Assembly: GCF_001425085.1 (NCBI RefSeq)
Contig: NZ_LMDN01000001.1
Span: forward strand, 1,298,300-1,362,299
Length of the DNA: 64,000 bases
Direction: 5' to 3'
From: Leifsonia sp. Root4
GTDB taxonomy: Bacteria; Actinomycetota; Actinomycetes; Actinomycetales; Microbacteriaceae
In this document: in pieces, positions 25,840 to 35,059 of the stretch
Numbering within the stretch: position 1 is the stretch's first letter
How the letters are laid out: every line of letters begins with the position of its first letter
Notes under the pieces: generated by a model
Databases searched by the model: none
What the model was told of the DNA's origin: nothing
The model's input: the letters and a program-made list of their open reading frames with translations, nothing else
Position numbers and translations under genes: made by a program

Positions 25840-26676
25840 CTACTGCCTGCCGCTGAAGCCCGCCATCGAGCGGTAGACGCCGAAGACCTCGGCGACGGCA
25901 TCCCATGCCCGCACGGGCAGCACGCCGCGAAGCGCCCTGGACAGCCCGACCGACCACGGCAGCAGCAGCTGCGGCTTGCCGGCGAGCATCGCGCGCCAAA
26001 CCCGGTCGACGACGTACTCCGGCGTCAGGATCGGGGTGAGGAGCGGCCCGCGGGCCCCCTCGAACATGCCGGTGGAGATGTAGCTGGGGCACACCGTGGT
26101 GACCCGCACGTTGCCGTGATCCTCGCGCTCGAGTTCGAGCCGCAGCGAGTCGCTCCAGCCGATCAGCGCAGCCTTCGACGCGGCGTACACACTCATCCGC
26201 GGGTTCGAGAGCGTTCCGGCGGCCGAGGCGATGTTGACGATGCGCGCGGCGCGGTAGCCGTCGGCCATCATGCCGGGCAGGAATTCGCGGGTCACGTACA
26301 TCGGTGCCAGCGTGTTGACCTGGATCGTCGGGCGTGTGTCTTCGCCGTTATCGCTCTGCCAGAAGAACTGGTTGCCGCGCACGATGCCGGCGTTGTTGAT
26401 GAGGATGTCGGGGTTGCCCACCTCGGTGCGCACGCGCTGCGCGGTCTGGGCGATGGCCCCGAGGTCGGCCAGGTCGATCACGTAGGAGTGGATTCTGGTG
26501 CGCCCCTGTGAGGCGTCGCCGAGCTCTTTGACCGCGCGGGCGAGCGCCGCGGCATCCCTGTCCCAGAGCACAACGGATGCCGCCCCCTCGGCCACCGCGC
26601 GCTCGGCGTAGAGGCGCCCCATGCCGCTGGCGGCTCCGGTGATGAGTACGCGGGCACCACGAACAGTTCGGGACAT
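25840..26676 (-). CDS. SDR family NAD(P)-dependent oxidoreductase
   Basis: 278 aa classical short-chain dehydrogenase: cofactor loop TGAASGMG, NNAG at residues ~93-96, catalytic Ser in NIASAAG, and YAASK. The C-terminal part (PSYISTGMFEGARGP, LLTPEYVVDRVWRAMLAGK) resembles the SDR subgroup acting on hydrophobic substrates. It ends 19 nt upstream of the serine hydrolase start, so it may be co-transcribed with it, although the hydrolase has its own promoter-like hexamer. Substrate unknown. Confidence 0.88.
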   Translation of the reverse strand: MSRTVRGARVLITGAASGMGRLYAERAVAEGAASVVLWDRDAAALARAVKELGDASQGRTRIHSYVIDLADLGAIAQTAQRVRTEVGNPDILINNAGIVRGNQFFWQSDNGEDTRPTIQVNTLAPMYVTREFLPGMMADGYRAARIVNIASAAGTLSNPRMSVYAASKAALIGWSDSLRLELEREDHGNVRVTTVCPSYISTGMFEGARGPLLTPILTPEYVVDRVWRAMLAGKPQLLLPWSVGLSRALRGVLPVRAWDAVAEVFGVYRSMAGFSGRQ

Positions 26677-26763
26677 GGCCTCATTCTCGCATCACAGTGT
26701 GAGGCTTCGATCCAGCCGTGCGCGGACGCCAGGCCGCCCGGCGAGGTGCCCGCATACGCGGAA

Positions 26764-26789
26764 AGCCCCCGCCGGCGTGGGCGGGGGCT
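26764..26789 (-). terminator. Rho-independent terminator of the DUF4190 gene
   Basis: Arms AGCCCCCGCC and GGCGGGGGCT form a perfect 10-bp stem with a 6-nt loop. On the minus strand the stem is followed by TTTC. It lies 30 nt after the stop of the small membrane protein. Confidence 0.75.
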
Positions 26790-26819
26790 CTGCGTTTGGG
26801 CGAGCGGTGCAGAGCGGCG

Positions 26820-27098
26820 TCAGCTGACTGCGACCTCGCCCGATGCGGCCAGCACGAAGAACGGGATGAGGATCAGCACGAACAGGACGATGGAGACGAA
26901 GCCGATGATGACCGCGGCGATCGCGAAGCCGCGCCCGCGCTGCCCGTTCTTCTTCGCCTGGCTGAGGCCGATGAAGCCGAGCACGATGGCGATCACGTTG
27001 AAGCCGATGAGGGAGAGCACGAAGGCGACAATCGAGAGCACGTTGGTGCTCTGCGGGTCGACGGCGTTGGGTGCGGGGGTTGCGGTGGGCGTGGTCAT
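26820..27098 (-). CDS. Small DUF4190-type membrane protein
   Basis: 92 aa. A Thr/Pro-rich N-terminus is followed by two membrane helices (NVLSIVAFVLSLIGFNVIAIVLGFIG and the second over residues 58-84), separated by SQAKKNGQRGRG. The layout NVLSIVAFVLSLIGFN...IALGxIGLSQ is typical of DUF4190 proteins. The function is unknown. ATG 27098 has AAAGGA 7 nt upstream; the frame is open further to 27323 but without an appropriate start context. It is monocistronic. Confidence 0.8.
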   Translation of the reverse strand: MTTPTATPAPNAVDPQSTNVLSIVAFVLSLIGFNVIAIVLGFIGLSQAKKNGQRGRGFAIAAVIIGFVSIVLFVLILIPFFVLAASGEVAVS

Positions 27099-27387
27099 GA
27101 CCGTGTCCTTTGGCGTGAGGCGCGCAGCTGCGCACGTGGGGCGCGATTGTCCCGCCGTCCGGCGAGGCCTCCCCAGACTGGCAAGCGCGGGCATCCCCGT
27201 CACTCCCCCATTCGGGGGCGCCGCGCCCCGCATCGGCCGGCGATTCTGTGGCCCAGCGGATGCCGCGGCTCCCAGCCCGAGCTGGGATACTCGAGTTTCA
27301 GCCCGGGGCGTTTCGCGCTCCACGGTTCCCGCCGCGCACGAGCGGCGGAGCCGACTCTGCAGCGTGTCGTGTCACAGATCGGCCACC

Positions 27388-28692
27388 ATGCCCAGCACCC
27401 AGCCCCCGCCCGCCGACAAGCGGCAGGCGGCAGCTCCCCTCTCGCCTCCGGCTGCGGCGCCCTCATCGGTGCCCGCATCCGTACCCGCATCCGTGCCCGC
27501 TCCACTCCCCGCGACGGTGCGCTGGAGCGAGGGCGGCGCCGAGCGCCAGGCGCGCTGGCGTTCGGAGGGCGGCTGGCCCGCTCCGGATAACGTCGTCATC
27601 GCCGACGAGAAGCTCGCGGCCGACGAGGCATTCCGGCTGGTGGGCAACGGCACCGCGCTGCTCTGGCGCGGAGACTTCCAGGCGGCACGCCAACTGCTCA
27701 GCGCGCTCGGAACCCGCATCGACAAGCGAAACCGGCGCGCGCCCCGCGACCTCGCCCTGGCGTTCCGGCAGCACCGCGAGCAGAGCTTTCACCGGGCCCG
27801 GCTGCTCAGTCTGTTGCTCGTTCCGCTGGATGCCGGTTACGTCGTGCCGCTCCGCCGGGCGCCCCAGGTGGTGGACGCCTGCACCGAGGCATATGGTGCA
27901 GCGGCTTCTGGCACGGCCTCCGCAGCGGTGCCCGGCGGCTCGCTGGTCGCCCTGCGCGAACTGCTCGGCGTGATCGGTGCGCACGAGTGGCGCCGCCGGG
28001 GCGTCGACGTGCCGGAGCTCGATCTGCACGTCTCCGGCGAGCCCGTGCGCCCCGGCCACATCCACCCGCACTACGGCGTGTTCTCGCCGGTGCGCGGCGA
28101 ATACCTCGAGCTCGTCGCGACGGCGCCCCTTCCGGCCGATGCGGCCGAGATCGGCCGTGCCGTCGACGTGGGAACGGGAACCGGCGTCATCGCCGCGATT
28201 CTGGCGCACCGCGGCATCCAGAGCGTCACGGCGACCGATCTCGACGCGCGCGCCATCGCCTGTGCCCGCGAGAACATCGCGCGGCTCGGCTTCTCGAAGC
28301 AGGTCGAGGTGGTCGAGGCAGACCTCTTCGCACCCGGCCAGGCCGATCTCATCGTCTGCAACCCGCCGTGGGTTCCTGCCGAGGCGCGAATCCCGAGCGA
28401 CTACGCGGTGTACGACCCGGACAGCCGGATGCTGCGCGGCTTCCTCGGCGGCCTGCGCGCGCACCTCAACCCGGGCGGCGAGGGCTGGCTGATCATCTCG
28501 GACCTCGCCGAACGCCTCGGGCTGCGCTCGCGCGGCGAGCTGCTCGACCTCATCGAGGACTCCGGCCTGCGCGTGATCGAGCGGCACGACACCCGCCCGA
28601 CTCACGCGCGCAGCGCCGACGCGAGCGACCCGCTGCACGCGGCCCGCGCCCGCGAGATCACGTCGCTCTGGCGGCTCGCCGCGAGCGCCTAG
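27388..28692 (+). CDS. Class I SAM-dependent methyltransferase (PrmC/HemK-like)
   Basis: 434 aa. The N-terminal ~40 residues are Pro/Ala/Ser-rich with a PASVPAS repeat. The middle carries an unassigned helical domain. The C-terminal half is the methyltransferase: AVDVGTGTGVIAAILAHRG (motif I), ATDLDARAIACARENI (motif II) and IVCNPPWVP (NPPW/Y motif of Gln/Asn and adenine N-methylases). This combination resembles proteins that methylate ribosomal proteins or release factors. No Shine-Dalgarno is evident before ATG 27388; the frame is open upstream but unlike the family. Confidence 0.82.
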   Translation: MPSTQPPPADKRQAAAPLSPPAAAPSSVPASVPASVPAPLPATVRWSEGGAERQARWRSEGGWPAPDNVVIADEKLAADEAFRLVGNGTALLWRGDFQAARQLLSALGTRIDKRNRRAPRDLALAFRQHREQSFHRARLLSLLLVPLDAGYVVPLRRAPQVVDACTEAYGAAASGTASAAVPGGSLVALRELLGVIGAHEWRRRGVDVPELDLHVSGEPVRPGHIHPHYGVFSPVRGEYLELVATAPLPADAAEIGRAVDVGTGTGVIAAILAHRGIQSVTATDLDARAIACARENIARLGFSKQVEVVEADLFAPGQADLIVCNPPWVPAEARIPSDYAVYDPDSRMLRGFLGGLRAHLNPGGEGWLIISDLAERLGLRSRGELLDLIEDSGLRVIERHDTRPTHARSADASDPLHAARAREITSLWRLAASA

Positions 28693-28724
28693 CCCGCTCC
28701 ACTCGCTCCGACTGCGTGGCGAGT

Positions 28725-28771
28725 TGGCGCACATGGCCCCTTGAGCGCCGCGCATGGGGCCATGTGCGCCA
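28725..28771. terminator. Bidirectional terminator between convergent genes
   Basis: Perfect 16-bp arms (28725-28740 and 28756-28771, starting TGGCGCACATGG) with a 15-nt loop. The stem extends to ~20 bp with one mismatch. It separates the methyltransferase gene from the convergent alkD-like gene. Confidence 0.7.
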
Positions 28772-28802
28772 TCTCGTGGCCAAGCCGGCGGGGTGGCGGG
28801 CC

Positions 28803-29624
28803 TCAGCGGAGCGCGCGGTAGTGCGCCCGCAGCCCGGGGTCGAGGTGCTCGGTGGCGTAGCTGAGCTCGGTGCGCGGCATCCTGGCCGCGTGCTCGTCGA
28901 GGAATGCGATGAGCAGCGCCCGGTCGACCCGCTTGCCGAGCTCGCGCAGCATCCAGCCGACCGCCTTCTGCATGAGGTCGTGCTCGTCGTCGCGCAGCAC
29001 GGCCGCCAACTCGAGCGCGGTCGAGGCGTCACCCCGGTTGATGAAGCCCTGGGTCGTGATCATCGCGACGCGGCGCTCCCAGAGCACCGGGCTCGCGGCC
29101 AGCTCGAACAGCACATCGCGCGGTCGGTCGAACAGCCAAGCACCCAGGATGCCGGGGGCAGAGCTGTCGACGATGTCCCAGTTGTTGACGCGCCCACGCC
29201 GCACCGCGGCGAGGTACCAGCCGGCGATCGCCGCCCGCCGCGCCTGGTCGAACCCGCGTGGGGTGCTCGCCGCCTCGAACTGCTTCGTTGCGATGATGAC
29301 GCCGGTCAGGCGATGCTCGTGCACCTCGCTGTCGAGCAGCACATCGAGCTCGGCGAGCGGCAGCCCGGCGAAGGAGCGTGCGATCGTGCGCTGCTGCGGC
29401 ACCGTCACACCGATGAACACGTCGCCGGCCCCGTACTGGCCCGGCGCGGTCTTGAAGAATCCCTGGCTGGAGCGGCCGCGTGCCGGGTCGGCGACCGCGG
29501 CGAGCGCCGCCTGCACTGCGGCCGCCGAGAGTGCGGCGGCGGATGACGCATCGGTCGAGTGTGCGCCGCCATGCGGCATCCGCCCGCCGGTCGTCGGGCC
29601 CGCGCTGGCGGATTCGGCTGTCAT
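28803..29624 (-). CDS. DNA alkylation repair protein (AlkD-like HEAT-repeat glycosylase)
   Basis: 273 aa. The AlkD family features are VFIGVTVPQQRTIAR at the entry of the HEAT-like solenoid, VNNWDIVDSSAPGILG with the conserved Trp-Asp pair, LWERRVAMITTQGFI and LMQKAVGWMLRELGK. These enzymes excise N3- and N7-alkylpurines without base flipping. An N-terminal Ala/Ser-rich extension of ~35 residues precedes the domain. The ATG at 29624 follows a TAGAGT hexamer by 7 nt, suggesting a leaderless transcript. Confidence 0.88.
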   Translation of the reverse strand: MTAESASAGPTTGGRMPHGGAHSTDASSAAALSAAAVQAALAAVADPARGRSSQGFFKTAPGQYGAGDVFIGVTVPQQRTIARSFAGLPLAELDVLLDSEVHEHRLTGVIIATKQFEAASTPRGFDQARRAAIAGWYLAAVRRGRVNNWDIVDSSAPGILGAWLFDRPRDVLFELAASPVLWERRVAMITTQGFINRGDASTALELAAVLRDDEHDLMQKAVGWMLRELGKRVDRALLIAFLDEHAARMPRTELSYATEHLDPGLRAHYRALR

Positions 29625-29631
29625 AGCGAGC

Positions 29632-29637
29632 ACTCTA
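29632..29637 (-). promoter_or_regulatory. -10 element of the alkD-like promoter
   Basis: TAGAGT on the minus strand, 7 nt before the ATG at 29624. Confidence 0.45.
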
Positions 29638-29654
29638 CGCCGCGCCTCGTCAGG

Positions 29655-29736
29655 AATTCCGGCAGCTCGTCTGCGCGCGGCTGGCCCGCCCCGGCGGCGG
29701 CGCATGGCAGCCCGTCCTCGCCGAGCTGCCGGAATT
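29655..29736. terminator. Wide inverted repeat after the 182-aa unknown gene
   Basis: Perfect 15-bp arms AATTCCGGCAGCTCG (29655-29669) and CGAGCTGCCGGAATT (29722-29736), separated by 52 nt. It lies between the unknown gene's stop and the alkD-like promoter, so it probably prevents read-through. Confidence 0.45.
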
Positions 29737-29754
29737 ACGAGCGGGAGTGCACGG

Positions 29755-30303
29755 CTACGCCAGTGAGTGCAGCCACGATTCGGTGCGTTCCCCTGGCGCC
29801 TCGCCGCCATCTCCGTGCGCCAGCACCGTCGCCGGCACGCTGCCGCGACAGGGGAACGCCAGCAGGTCGCCGACGGCAACGTCACCGGGCAGTCCGTGCC
29901 CAAGCGGCCAGGCGCGGGCACCGTCCACGAGCATCGCCGCCGCAACCTTGGCGGTCGACGCGCGCCCGATGAGTCGGGTCTCGGTGAGCACCGCATCGGC
30001 GCGGTCGACGCGTGCGTCCACCGCGAGACGCAGCACGCCCGTCGGCGTGCTGCTGATCGCCTCGACGCGCATCACCGCGGCAGTCGCCCGCAGCGTCGGT
30101 GACGGCCACCCGTCGCTGCCGGGGATGACGGCCGCCGCCGAGTGGGTGCACGGAGTGCCGAACAGGTCAACGACCCGCAGGAGCGAAACACCCGCCACGA
30201 TCACATCGCTTGTCGTCGCACGGGTGAGCTCCGGCCAACGGTCGAGCGCGATGGGGTCGGGGATGCTGCGGCGGAGCGTCGGCAGCAGTGCGGTGAGTGT
30301 CAT
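29755..30303 (-). CDS. Protein of unknown function
   Basis: 182 aa. I do not recognise it. It is soluble-looking (no membrane segments), alpha/beta in character. It contains TPTGVLRLAVDARV, ASTAKVAAAMLVDGA and GDVAVGDLLAFPCRGSVPATVLAHG. ATG 30303 is favoured over the longer frame to 30477, whose extra residues are Arg/Leu/Pro-rich and look non-coding; no strong ribosome site is present. It stands alone on the minus strand, with an inverted repeat downstream. Confidence 0.6.
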   Translation of the reverse strand: MTLTALLPTLRRSIPDPIALDRWPELTRATTSDVIVAGVSLLRVVDLFGTPCTHSAAAVIPGSDGWPSPTLRATAAVMRVEAISSTPTGVLRLAVDARVDRADAVLTETRLIGRASTAKVAAAMLVDGARAWPLGHGLPGDVAVGDLLAFPCRGSVPATVLAHGDGGEAPGERTESWLHSLA

Positions 30304-30559
30304 TTGCTCGACCGTTCGGCGGCGCGCACGAGCAAGCCAGCGCGGCCGACATCGGCGAAGCGGCTCACGGCCGCGAAGGGGCGCAGCGCAGAGAGGGTAA
30401 ACGAGAGCGAAAACCAGCCAGTGTGCGGGTGTCGGTTCGAGAACATGACTCCGGTCTACGCCGCCACGCGGGGCCACCGAGGTGTCCTCACGGAAACTCT
30501 GCGGATCCGCGGCCTGTTCTCACGCTTCGCTGACGTCGCGACGCCCTGGATCCCGTCGG

Positions 30560-31183
30560 TCAGTGGATGACGGCGAGCAGCACGCCGACGAGCACGAACA
30601 GCACACCGAACACCCGGTTCAGCACCCGCTGCCCCTTCGCGTCGCGGGTGAAACGCTGGAAGGAGCGCGCGGTTCCGGCGAAGAAGAACCACATCACCAG
30701 GATGTCGATGACGATCACTGTGGCGGCCACGATCAGGTATTGCGGCAGCAGCGGCTGGTCGAGTCGAATGAACTGCGGCAGGAAGGCGAGGAAGAACACG
30801 ATCGCCTTCGGGTTGAGCAGGTTCACCCAGAGGCCGCGGCGGAACATCGACCACGCCGGTTCGTTGCGGAGCGCGGCGACGCTCTCCTCATCGACGGCCG
30901 GCTTGGCCAGGAATTGCCGGATGCCGAGGTAGACGAGGTACGCGGCGCCGGCGTAGCGGATGACGTTGAACGCGACCGGTGAGCTGGCCACGAGAACACC
31001 GACGCCGAGCGCGACGATGACGATGTGCACGACGAGCGCGGCCTGCTGCCCGAGGATCCCCCAGATCGAGCGACGGAAGCCCGAGTTCAGAGAGTTGCTC
31101 ATCGTGTTGATCGCGCCCGCGCCGGGCGTGAAGCTGATCAAGGTGCCCGCGCCGAGCAGGGCCAACCACAGAGAGAACTGCAC
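30560..31183 (-). CDS. LysE/RhtB family amino-acid exporter
   Basis: 207 aa. Family motifs are FTPGAGAINTMSNSLNSGFRRSIWGILGQQ near the N-terminus, AGAAYLVYLGIRQFL, and GLWVNLLNPKAIVFFLAFLPQF. About six membrane segments fit the LysE fold. Members export amino acids such as homoserine, threonine or lysine in proton antiport. The start is GTG at 31183, exactly 6 nt after TAAGCT, giving a leaderless mRNA. It is divergent from the SNF2 helicase gene. Confidence 0.88.
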   Translation of the reverse strand: MQFSLWLALLGAGTLISFTPGAGAINTMSNSLNSGFRRSIWGILGQQAALVVHIVIVALGVGVLVASSPVAFNVIRYAGAAYLVYLGIRQFLAKPAVDEESVAALRNEPAWSMFRRGLWVNLLNPKAIVFFLAFLPQFIRLDQPLLPQYLIVAATVIVIDILVMWFFFAGTARSFQRFTRDAKGQRVLNRVFGVLFVLVGVLLAVIH

Positions 31184-31189
31184 CGGCCA

Positions 31190-31195
31190 AGCTTA
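31190..31195 (-). promoter_or_regulatory. -10 element of leaderless lysE-type promoter
   Basis: TAAGCT on the minus strand, then TGGCCG, then the GTG at 31183. Confidence 0.55.
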
Positions 31196-31335
31196 AGCGC
31201 CAGGGCTCCTCCGGTGACGCCCGGGCAGCGGGCACGGTGGGCTCAGGTGACCGGCCCTGAGGATGCCGCGGCCCGCGGCCCCCGCCGGAGCTGCGACACT
31301 AGAAGGTCTCACTTCTTCGACCGCACGGACACCTC

Positions 31336-34300
31336 ATGGCCCACTCCCTCACCGATCTGCAGATCGCGCGCCTCGTCGGGGCGCAGGCGTTCTCCCGCGG
31401 CGAGAACTTCGCCGAGCACGGGCACGTCGGCCGCATCACTTGGGCGGCCTCCGGCACGCGCGTGTTCGCCACGATCGCGGGCAGCGCCCGCAACAGCTAC
31501 GTCGCCAGCGTCTCGTTCCACCGCGCGGCATCCGGAGAACTCGTGAACCCGGTCGGCTCGTGCACCTGCCCGATCGGCAGCAACTGCAAGCACGTCGCGG
31601 CGCTGCTCATCGCCAGCCGCGCGGGCAAGCGGGGCGAGGAGGGCGCTCAGGCGCCGGGCGCGGATGCCGAGGCACCCGTTCCCCCCGCCGACGGCGCCGG
31701 CCCAGCCGGCCCCGCCGCGAGCTCGGCGCGGAGCTGGCAGAAGGCCCTGGCACCCCTCACCGCGAACGGCAGGCAGCTCGAGACCGGGTCCCCGCTCGCG
31801 CTCCAGTTCGAGCTCCGTGCGCCGGAGCGCAACTGGCGCGCCCCGGCCGACCCGCTCGCGCCGCCGCGGCTCGGCGTGCGCCCGATGACGCTCGGCACGA
31901 GCGGCCGCTGGATCAAGGGCAACCTCAGTTGGCAGAACCTCGGCTACTCCACAGGGGTCAATCTGGCCCAGCGCGCCATCCTCATTCGCATCCACGACGA
32001 ATGCTCGCGCGGCACCGCGCAGCAATACTCCGCCGGCGAGTGGCTGCACCTGGAGGCCTTCCCGTCGGCCGCGCTGTGGAGCCAGCTGCAGCAGGCGGGC
32101 GCCGCCGGCATCGCTCTGATCGGCTCGGGCAAGAAGCAGGGCCCTGTCGCTCTCTCGGGCGAGCAGGCGGAGCTCTCGCTCGACATCACCCGCGACGATG
32201 CCGGGCTCACCATGACCCCCTCCTTCTCGCTCGGCGAGCGCCCGCTCGATGCGCGCGCACTGATTCTGCTGGGCAACCCCGCGCACGGCATCGCCAGTTG
32301 GGTCGATGAGGCATCGAGCAAGCACAGCTCTGCGGCATCCGCGCCGTCGACCGAGGCCACGCTCACGCTGGCCCGGCTCTCCGCGCCGATCGGCCCGGCC
32401 CTGCGCGAGCTGGCCGCAGCCGGAACCGCGCTCGTCGTGCCGCAGAGCGATGAGAAGCAGTTCCTCGCCGAGTATTACCCGCACCTGCGCGCTCAGCTCA
32501 GCCTGAGCAGCAGCGACGGCTCCTTCGAGCTCGCCGCCGTGCCGGAACCGCACCTCGTGCTGAGCGTCACCAGCCTTCCCGAGGCGCGCATCCAGCTCGG
32601 CTGGCACTGGCGCTACCTGACCCGCGACGCGGATGCCGACGCGCCCGCGGCGGCATCCGCAGCGGCATCCGCAGCGGCCTCCGCAGCGCCAGAGCACAAC
32701 GTCGCCTTCGTGCGCACGCTCCACCCCGGCGCGGGCCAGCCCGGTGCAGGCGGCTACCGCAACGCCGTGCGCGAGCAGGAGATCCTCGGCGCCCTGCGCC
32801 CGGTGCTCGACCGCTTCCCCGCCCTCGTCGAGGCCGCCCCTCCCGGCTGGTCGGGCGCGGCCGACACGGTGCATGGCACGCCTCCGCTCGGTGGGGCGGC
32901 CGGATCGACCCGACTGGCCGAGAGCTCGACGCTGGCCGGCTCGGCGATGCTCGACTTCCTTGCGACCGCCGTGCCGGCGCTCGAGGCGGGCGCCGATCTC
33001 TCCGTGCTCTTCAGCGAGGCCCTGCCGGAGTATCGCGAGGCGGCCGAGCCGCCGCTGATCACCCTGGCCACCCACGAGCGGCCGGATGACCGCGACTGGT
33101 TCGACCTCGCGGTCGAGGTCACCGTCGACGGCGAGACGATCCCGTTCGACGACCTCTTCCGGTCCCTCGCCGCGGGACAGGATGTCATGATCCTGCAGAA
33201 CGGCATCTGGTTCAGCCTCGACCGACCGGAGCTGCAGCAGCTGCGCACGCTGATCGCCGAGGCCCGCAGCCTGCAGGAACCGCATGCCCACGGGCTCGGC
33301 ATCAGCCGTTTCCAGACCGAGCTCTGGCAGGAGCTCGTCGAGCTCGGAGTCGTCGGCGAGCAGGCAGAGGCCTGGCGGGAGACCGTCGCCGGGCTCGCGT
33401 CCGGCGCGGCCATCACGGCCAGGGCGCTGCCGGAGACCGTGCACGCCCAGCTCCGCCCGTACCAGCAGCAGGGCTTCGAGTGGCTGAGCTTCCTGCACGA
33501 CGCCGGGCTCGGCGGCGTGCTGGCCGACGACATGGGGCTCGGCAAGACGCTGCAGGTGATCGCGCTGATCGCCGAGGCTCGGCGCGGCGACGAGGCCGGC
33601 GATGCTGATGCCGGCGCCGCGGCATCCGCCCCGCCCTTCCTCGTGATCGCGCCGACCAGCGTCGTGCCCAACTGGGCGGCCGAGTGCGCCCGCTTCGCGC
33701 CGAGCCTCAAGGTCGTCGCCATCACCGAGACCTCGTCCAAGCGCTCCGGGGCACTCGCCGCGGCGATCGCCGACGCGGATGTCGTGATCAGCTCCTACAC
33801 GCTGTTCCGGCTCGACTTCGAGGAGTACGACCGGCAGCGGTGGTCCGGGCTGCTGCTGGACGAGGCGCAGTTCGTGAAGAACCACCAGTCCCGCGCGCAC
33901 CAGTGCGCCAGGCGGCTGCGCGTCCCGTTCAAGCTCGCGATCACCGGAACTCCGCTCGAGAACAACCTGATGGAGCTCTGGTCGCTGTTCTCGATCACGG
34001 CGCCCGGGCTGTTCCCGAGCCCGAGCACATTCGGCGAGTACTACCAGCGAGCGATTGAGCGAGACGGCGACGAGGAGCGCCTGGCGCAGCTGCGCCGCCG
34101 CATCCGCCCGTTCATGCTGCGCCGCACCAAGGACGAGGTCGCCACCGATCTGCCCGAGAAGCAGGAGCAGGTGCTCGAGCTGGAACTGCACCCGAAGCAC
34201 CGCAAGGTCTACGAGACCCACCTGCAGCGCGAGCGGCAGAAGGTGCTCGGCCTGATCGAAGACATGAACACGAACCGGTTCGAGATCTTCCGGTCGCTGA

Positions 34301-34866
34301 CCATGCTCCGCCAGCTCAGCCTCGACGCCAGCCTCTACGACGAGAAGTACTCCGATGTGCCGTCGACCAAGCTCGACGCGCTGCTCGAGATGCTCGACGA
34401 CACCGTGGCCGAGGGCCACCGCACGCTGATCTTCAGCCAGTTCACCGGCTACCTGGCGAAGGCCAGGGCGCGCCTGGACGCCGCGGGCATCGCGTACTCG
34501 TACCTCGACGGCTCGACGCGCAACCGCGGGAAGACGATCGCCGAGTTCAAGGACGGCACGAACCCCGTCTTCCTGATCAGCCTGAAGGCGGGTGGCTTCG
34601 GTCTCAACCTCACCGAGGCCGACTACGTGATCCTGCTTGACCCGTGGTGGAACCCGGCGACCGAGGCGCAGGCCGTCGACCGCACCCATCGCATCGGCCA
34701 GACCAAGAACGTGATGGTCTACCGCCTCGTCTCCAAGGACACGATCGAGGAGAAGGTGATGGCGATGAAGGCCACGAAGGCGAAGCTCTTTGACAGCGTG
34801 ATGACCGAGGGCGCCGCGCCCGGCGCGAAGCTGAGCGCCGCCGACATCCGCGAGCTGCTGGAGTAA
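31336..34866 (+). CDS. SWIM zinc-finger SNF2-family ATPase/helicase
   Basis: 1,176 aa. Near the N-terminus is a SWIM zinc finger, C76-x-C78-x5-C84-x-H86 (SCTCPIGSNCKHVAA). A long middle region with Ala/Ser-rich linkers follows. The C-terminal ~450 residues are an intact SNF2 ATPase: Walker A DDMGLGKT (K737), DEAQ box at 842-845, ITGTPLENNLMELWSLF, and helicase C motifs FSQFTGYL, LISLKAGGFGLNLT and DRTHRIGQTK. Bacterial SWIM-SNF2 proteins (HepA-like) bind DNA or RNA polymerase in transcription recycling or repair. It stands alone. Confidence 0.92.
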   Translation: MAHSLTDLQIARLVGAQAFSRGENFAEHGHVGRITWAASGTRVFATIAGSARNSYVASVSFHRAASGELVNPVGSCTCPIGSNCKHVAALLIASRAGKRGEEGAQAPGADAEAPVPPADGAGPAGPAASSARSWQKALAPLTANGRQLETGSPLALQFELRAPERNWRAPADPLAPPRLGVRPMTLGTSGRWIKGNLSWQNLGYSTGVNLAQRAILIRIHDECSRGTAQQYSAGEWLHLEAFPSAALWSQLQQAGAAGIALIGSGKKQGPVALSGEQAELSLDITRDDAGLTMTPSFSLGERPLDARALILLGNPAHGIASWVDEASSKHSSAASAPSTEATLTLARLSAPIGPALRELAAAGTALVVPQSDEKQFLAEYYPHLRAQLSLSSSDGSFELAAVPEPHLVLSVTSLPEARIQLGWHWRYLTRDADADAPAAASAAASAAASAAPEHNVAFVRTLHPGAGQPGAGGYRNAVREQEILGALRPVLDRFPALVEAAPPGWSGAADTVHGTPPLGGAAGSTRLAESSTLAGSAMLDFLATAVPALEAGADLSVLFSEALPEYREAAEPPLITLATHERPDDRDWFDLAVEVTVDGETIPFDDLFRSLAAGQDVMILQNGIWFSLDRPELQQLRTLIAEARSLQEPHAHGLGISRFQTELWQELVELGVVGEQAEAWRETVAGLASGAAITARALPETVHAQLRPYQQQGFEWLSFLHDAGLGGVLADDMGLGKTLQVIALIAEARRGDEAGDADAGAAASAPPFLVIAPTSVVPNWAAECARFAPSLKVVAITETSSKRSGALAAAIADADVVISSYTLFRLDFEEYDRQRWSGLLLDEAQFVKNHQSRAHQCARRLRVPFKLAITGTPLENNLMELWSLFSITAPGLFPSPSTFGEYYQRAIERDGDEERLAQLRRRIRPFMLRRTKDEVATDLPEKQEQVLELELHPKHRKVYETHLQRERQKVLGLIEDMNTNRFEIFRSLTMLRQLSLDASLYDEKYSDVPSTKLDALLEMLDDTVAEGHRTLIFSQFTGYLAKARARLDAAGIAYSYLDGSTRNRGKTIAEFKDGTNPVFLISLKAGGFGLNLTEADYVILLDPWWNPATEAQAVDRTHRIGQTKNVMVYRLVSKDTIEEKVMAMKATKAKLFDSVMTEGAAPGAKLSAADIRELLE

Positions 34867-35059
34867 CGCCCACTGCACACCCGTCTCGCGCGCTCGTCTC
34901 GCGCGCGAACCGCGGCGACGACGCAGCTTCGTTGCGCATGCCCGCATGAAAACGCAGCAGCCTTCTCATTACGCTGAGGAGCACGCCATATCGGCGCACA
35001 CGCTGCCGCCTGCCGGCCTTCTTGGCACGCGGCGCTCTTCACGAGGACGGGAGGTTCCC

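Noticed and set aside
31309..34947. 1,212-aa open frame on the minus strand antisense to the SNF2 gene
   Set aside because: The plus-strand product is a complete SNF2 ATPase with all motifs. The antisense frame is Arg/Val/Leu-rich without domains, a known artefact of high-GC codon bias.
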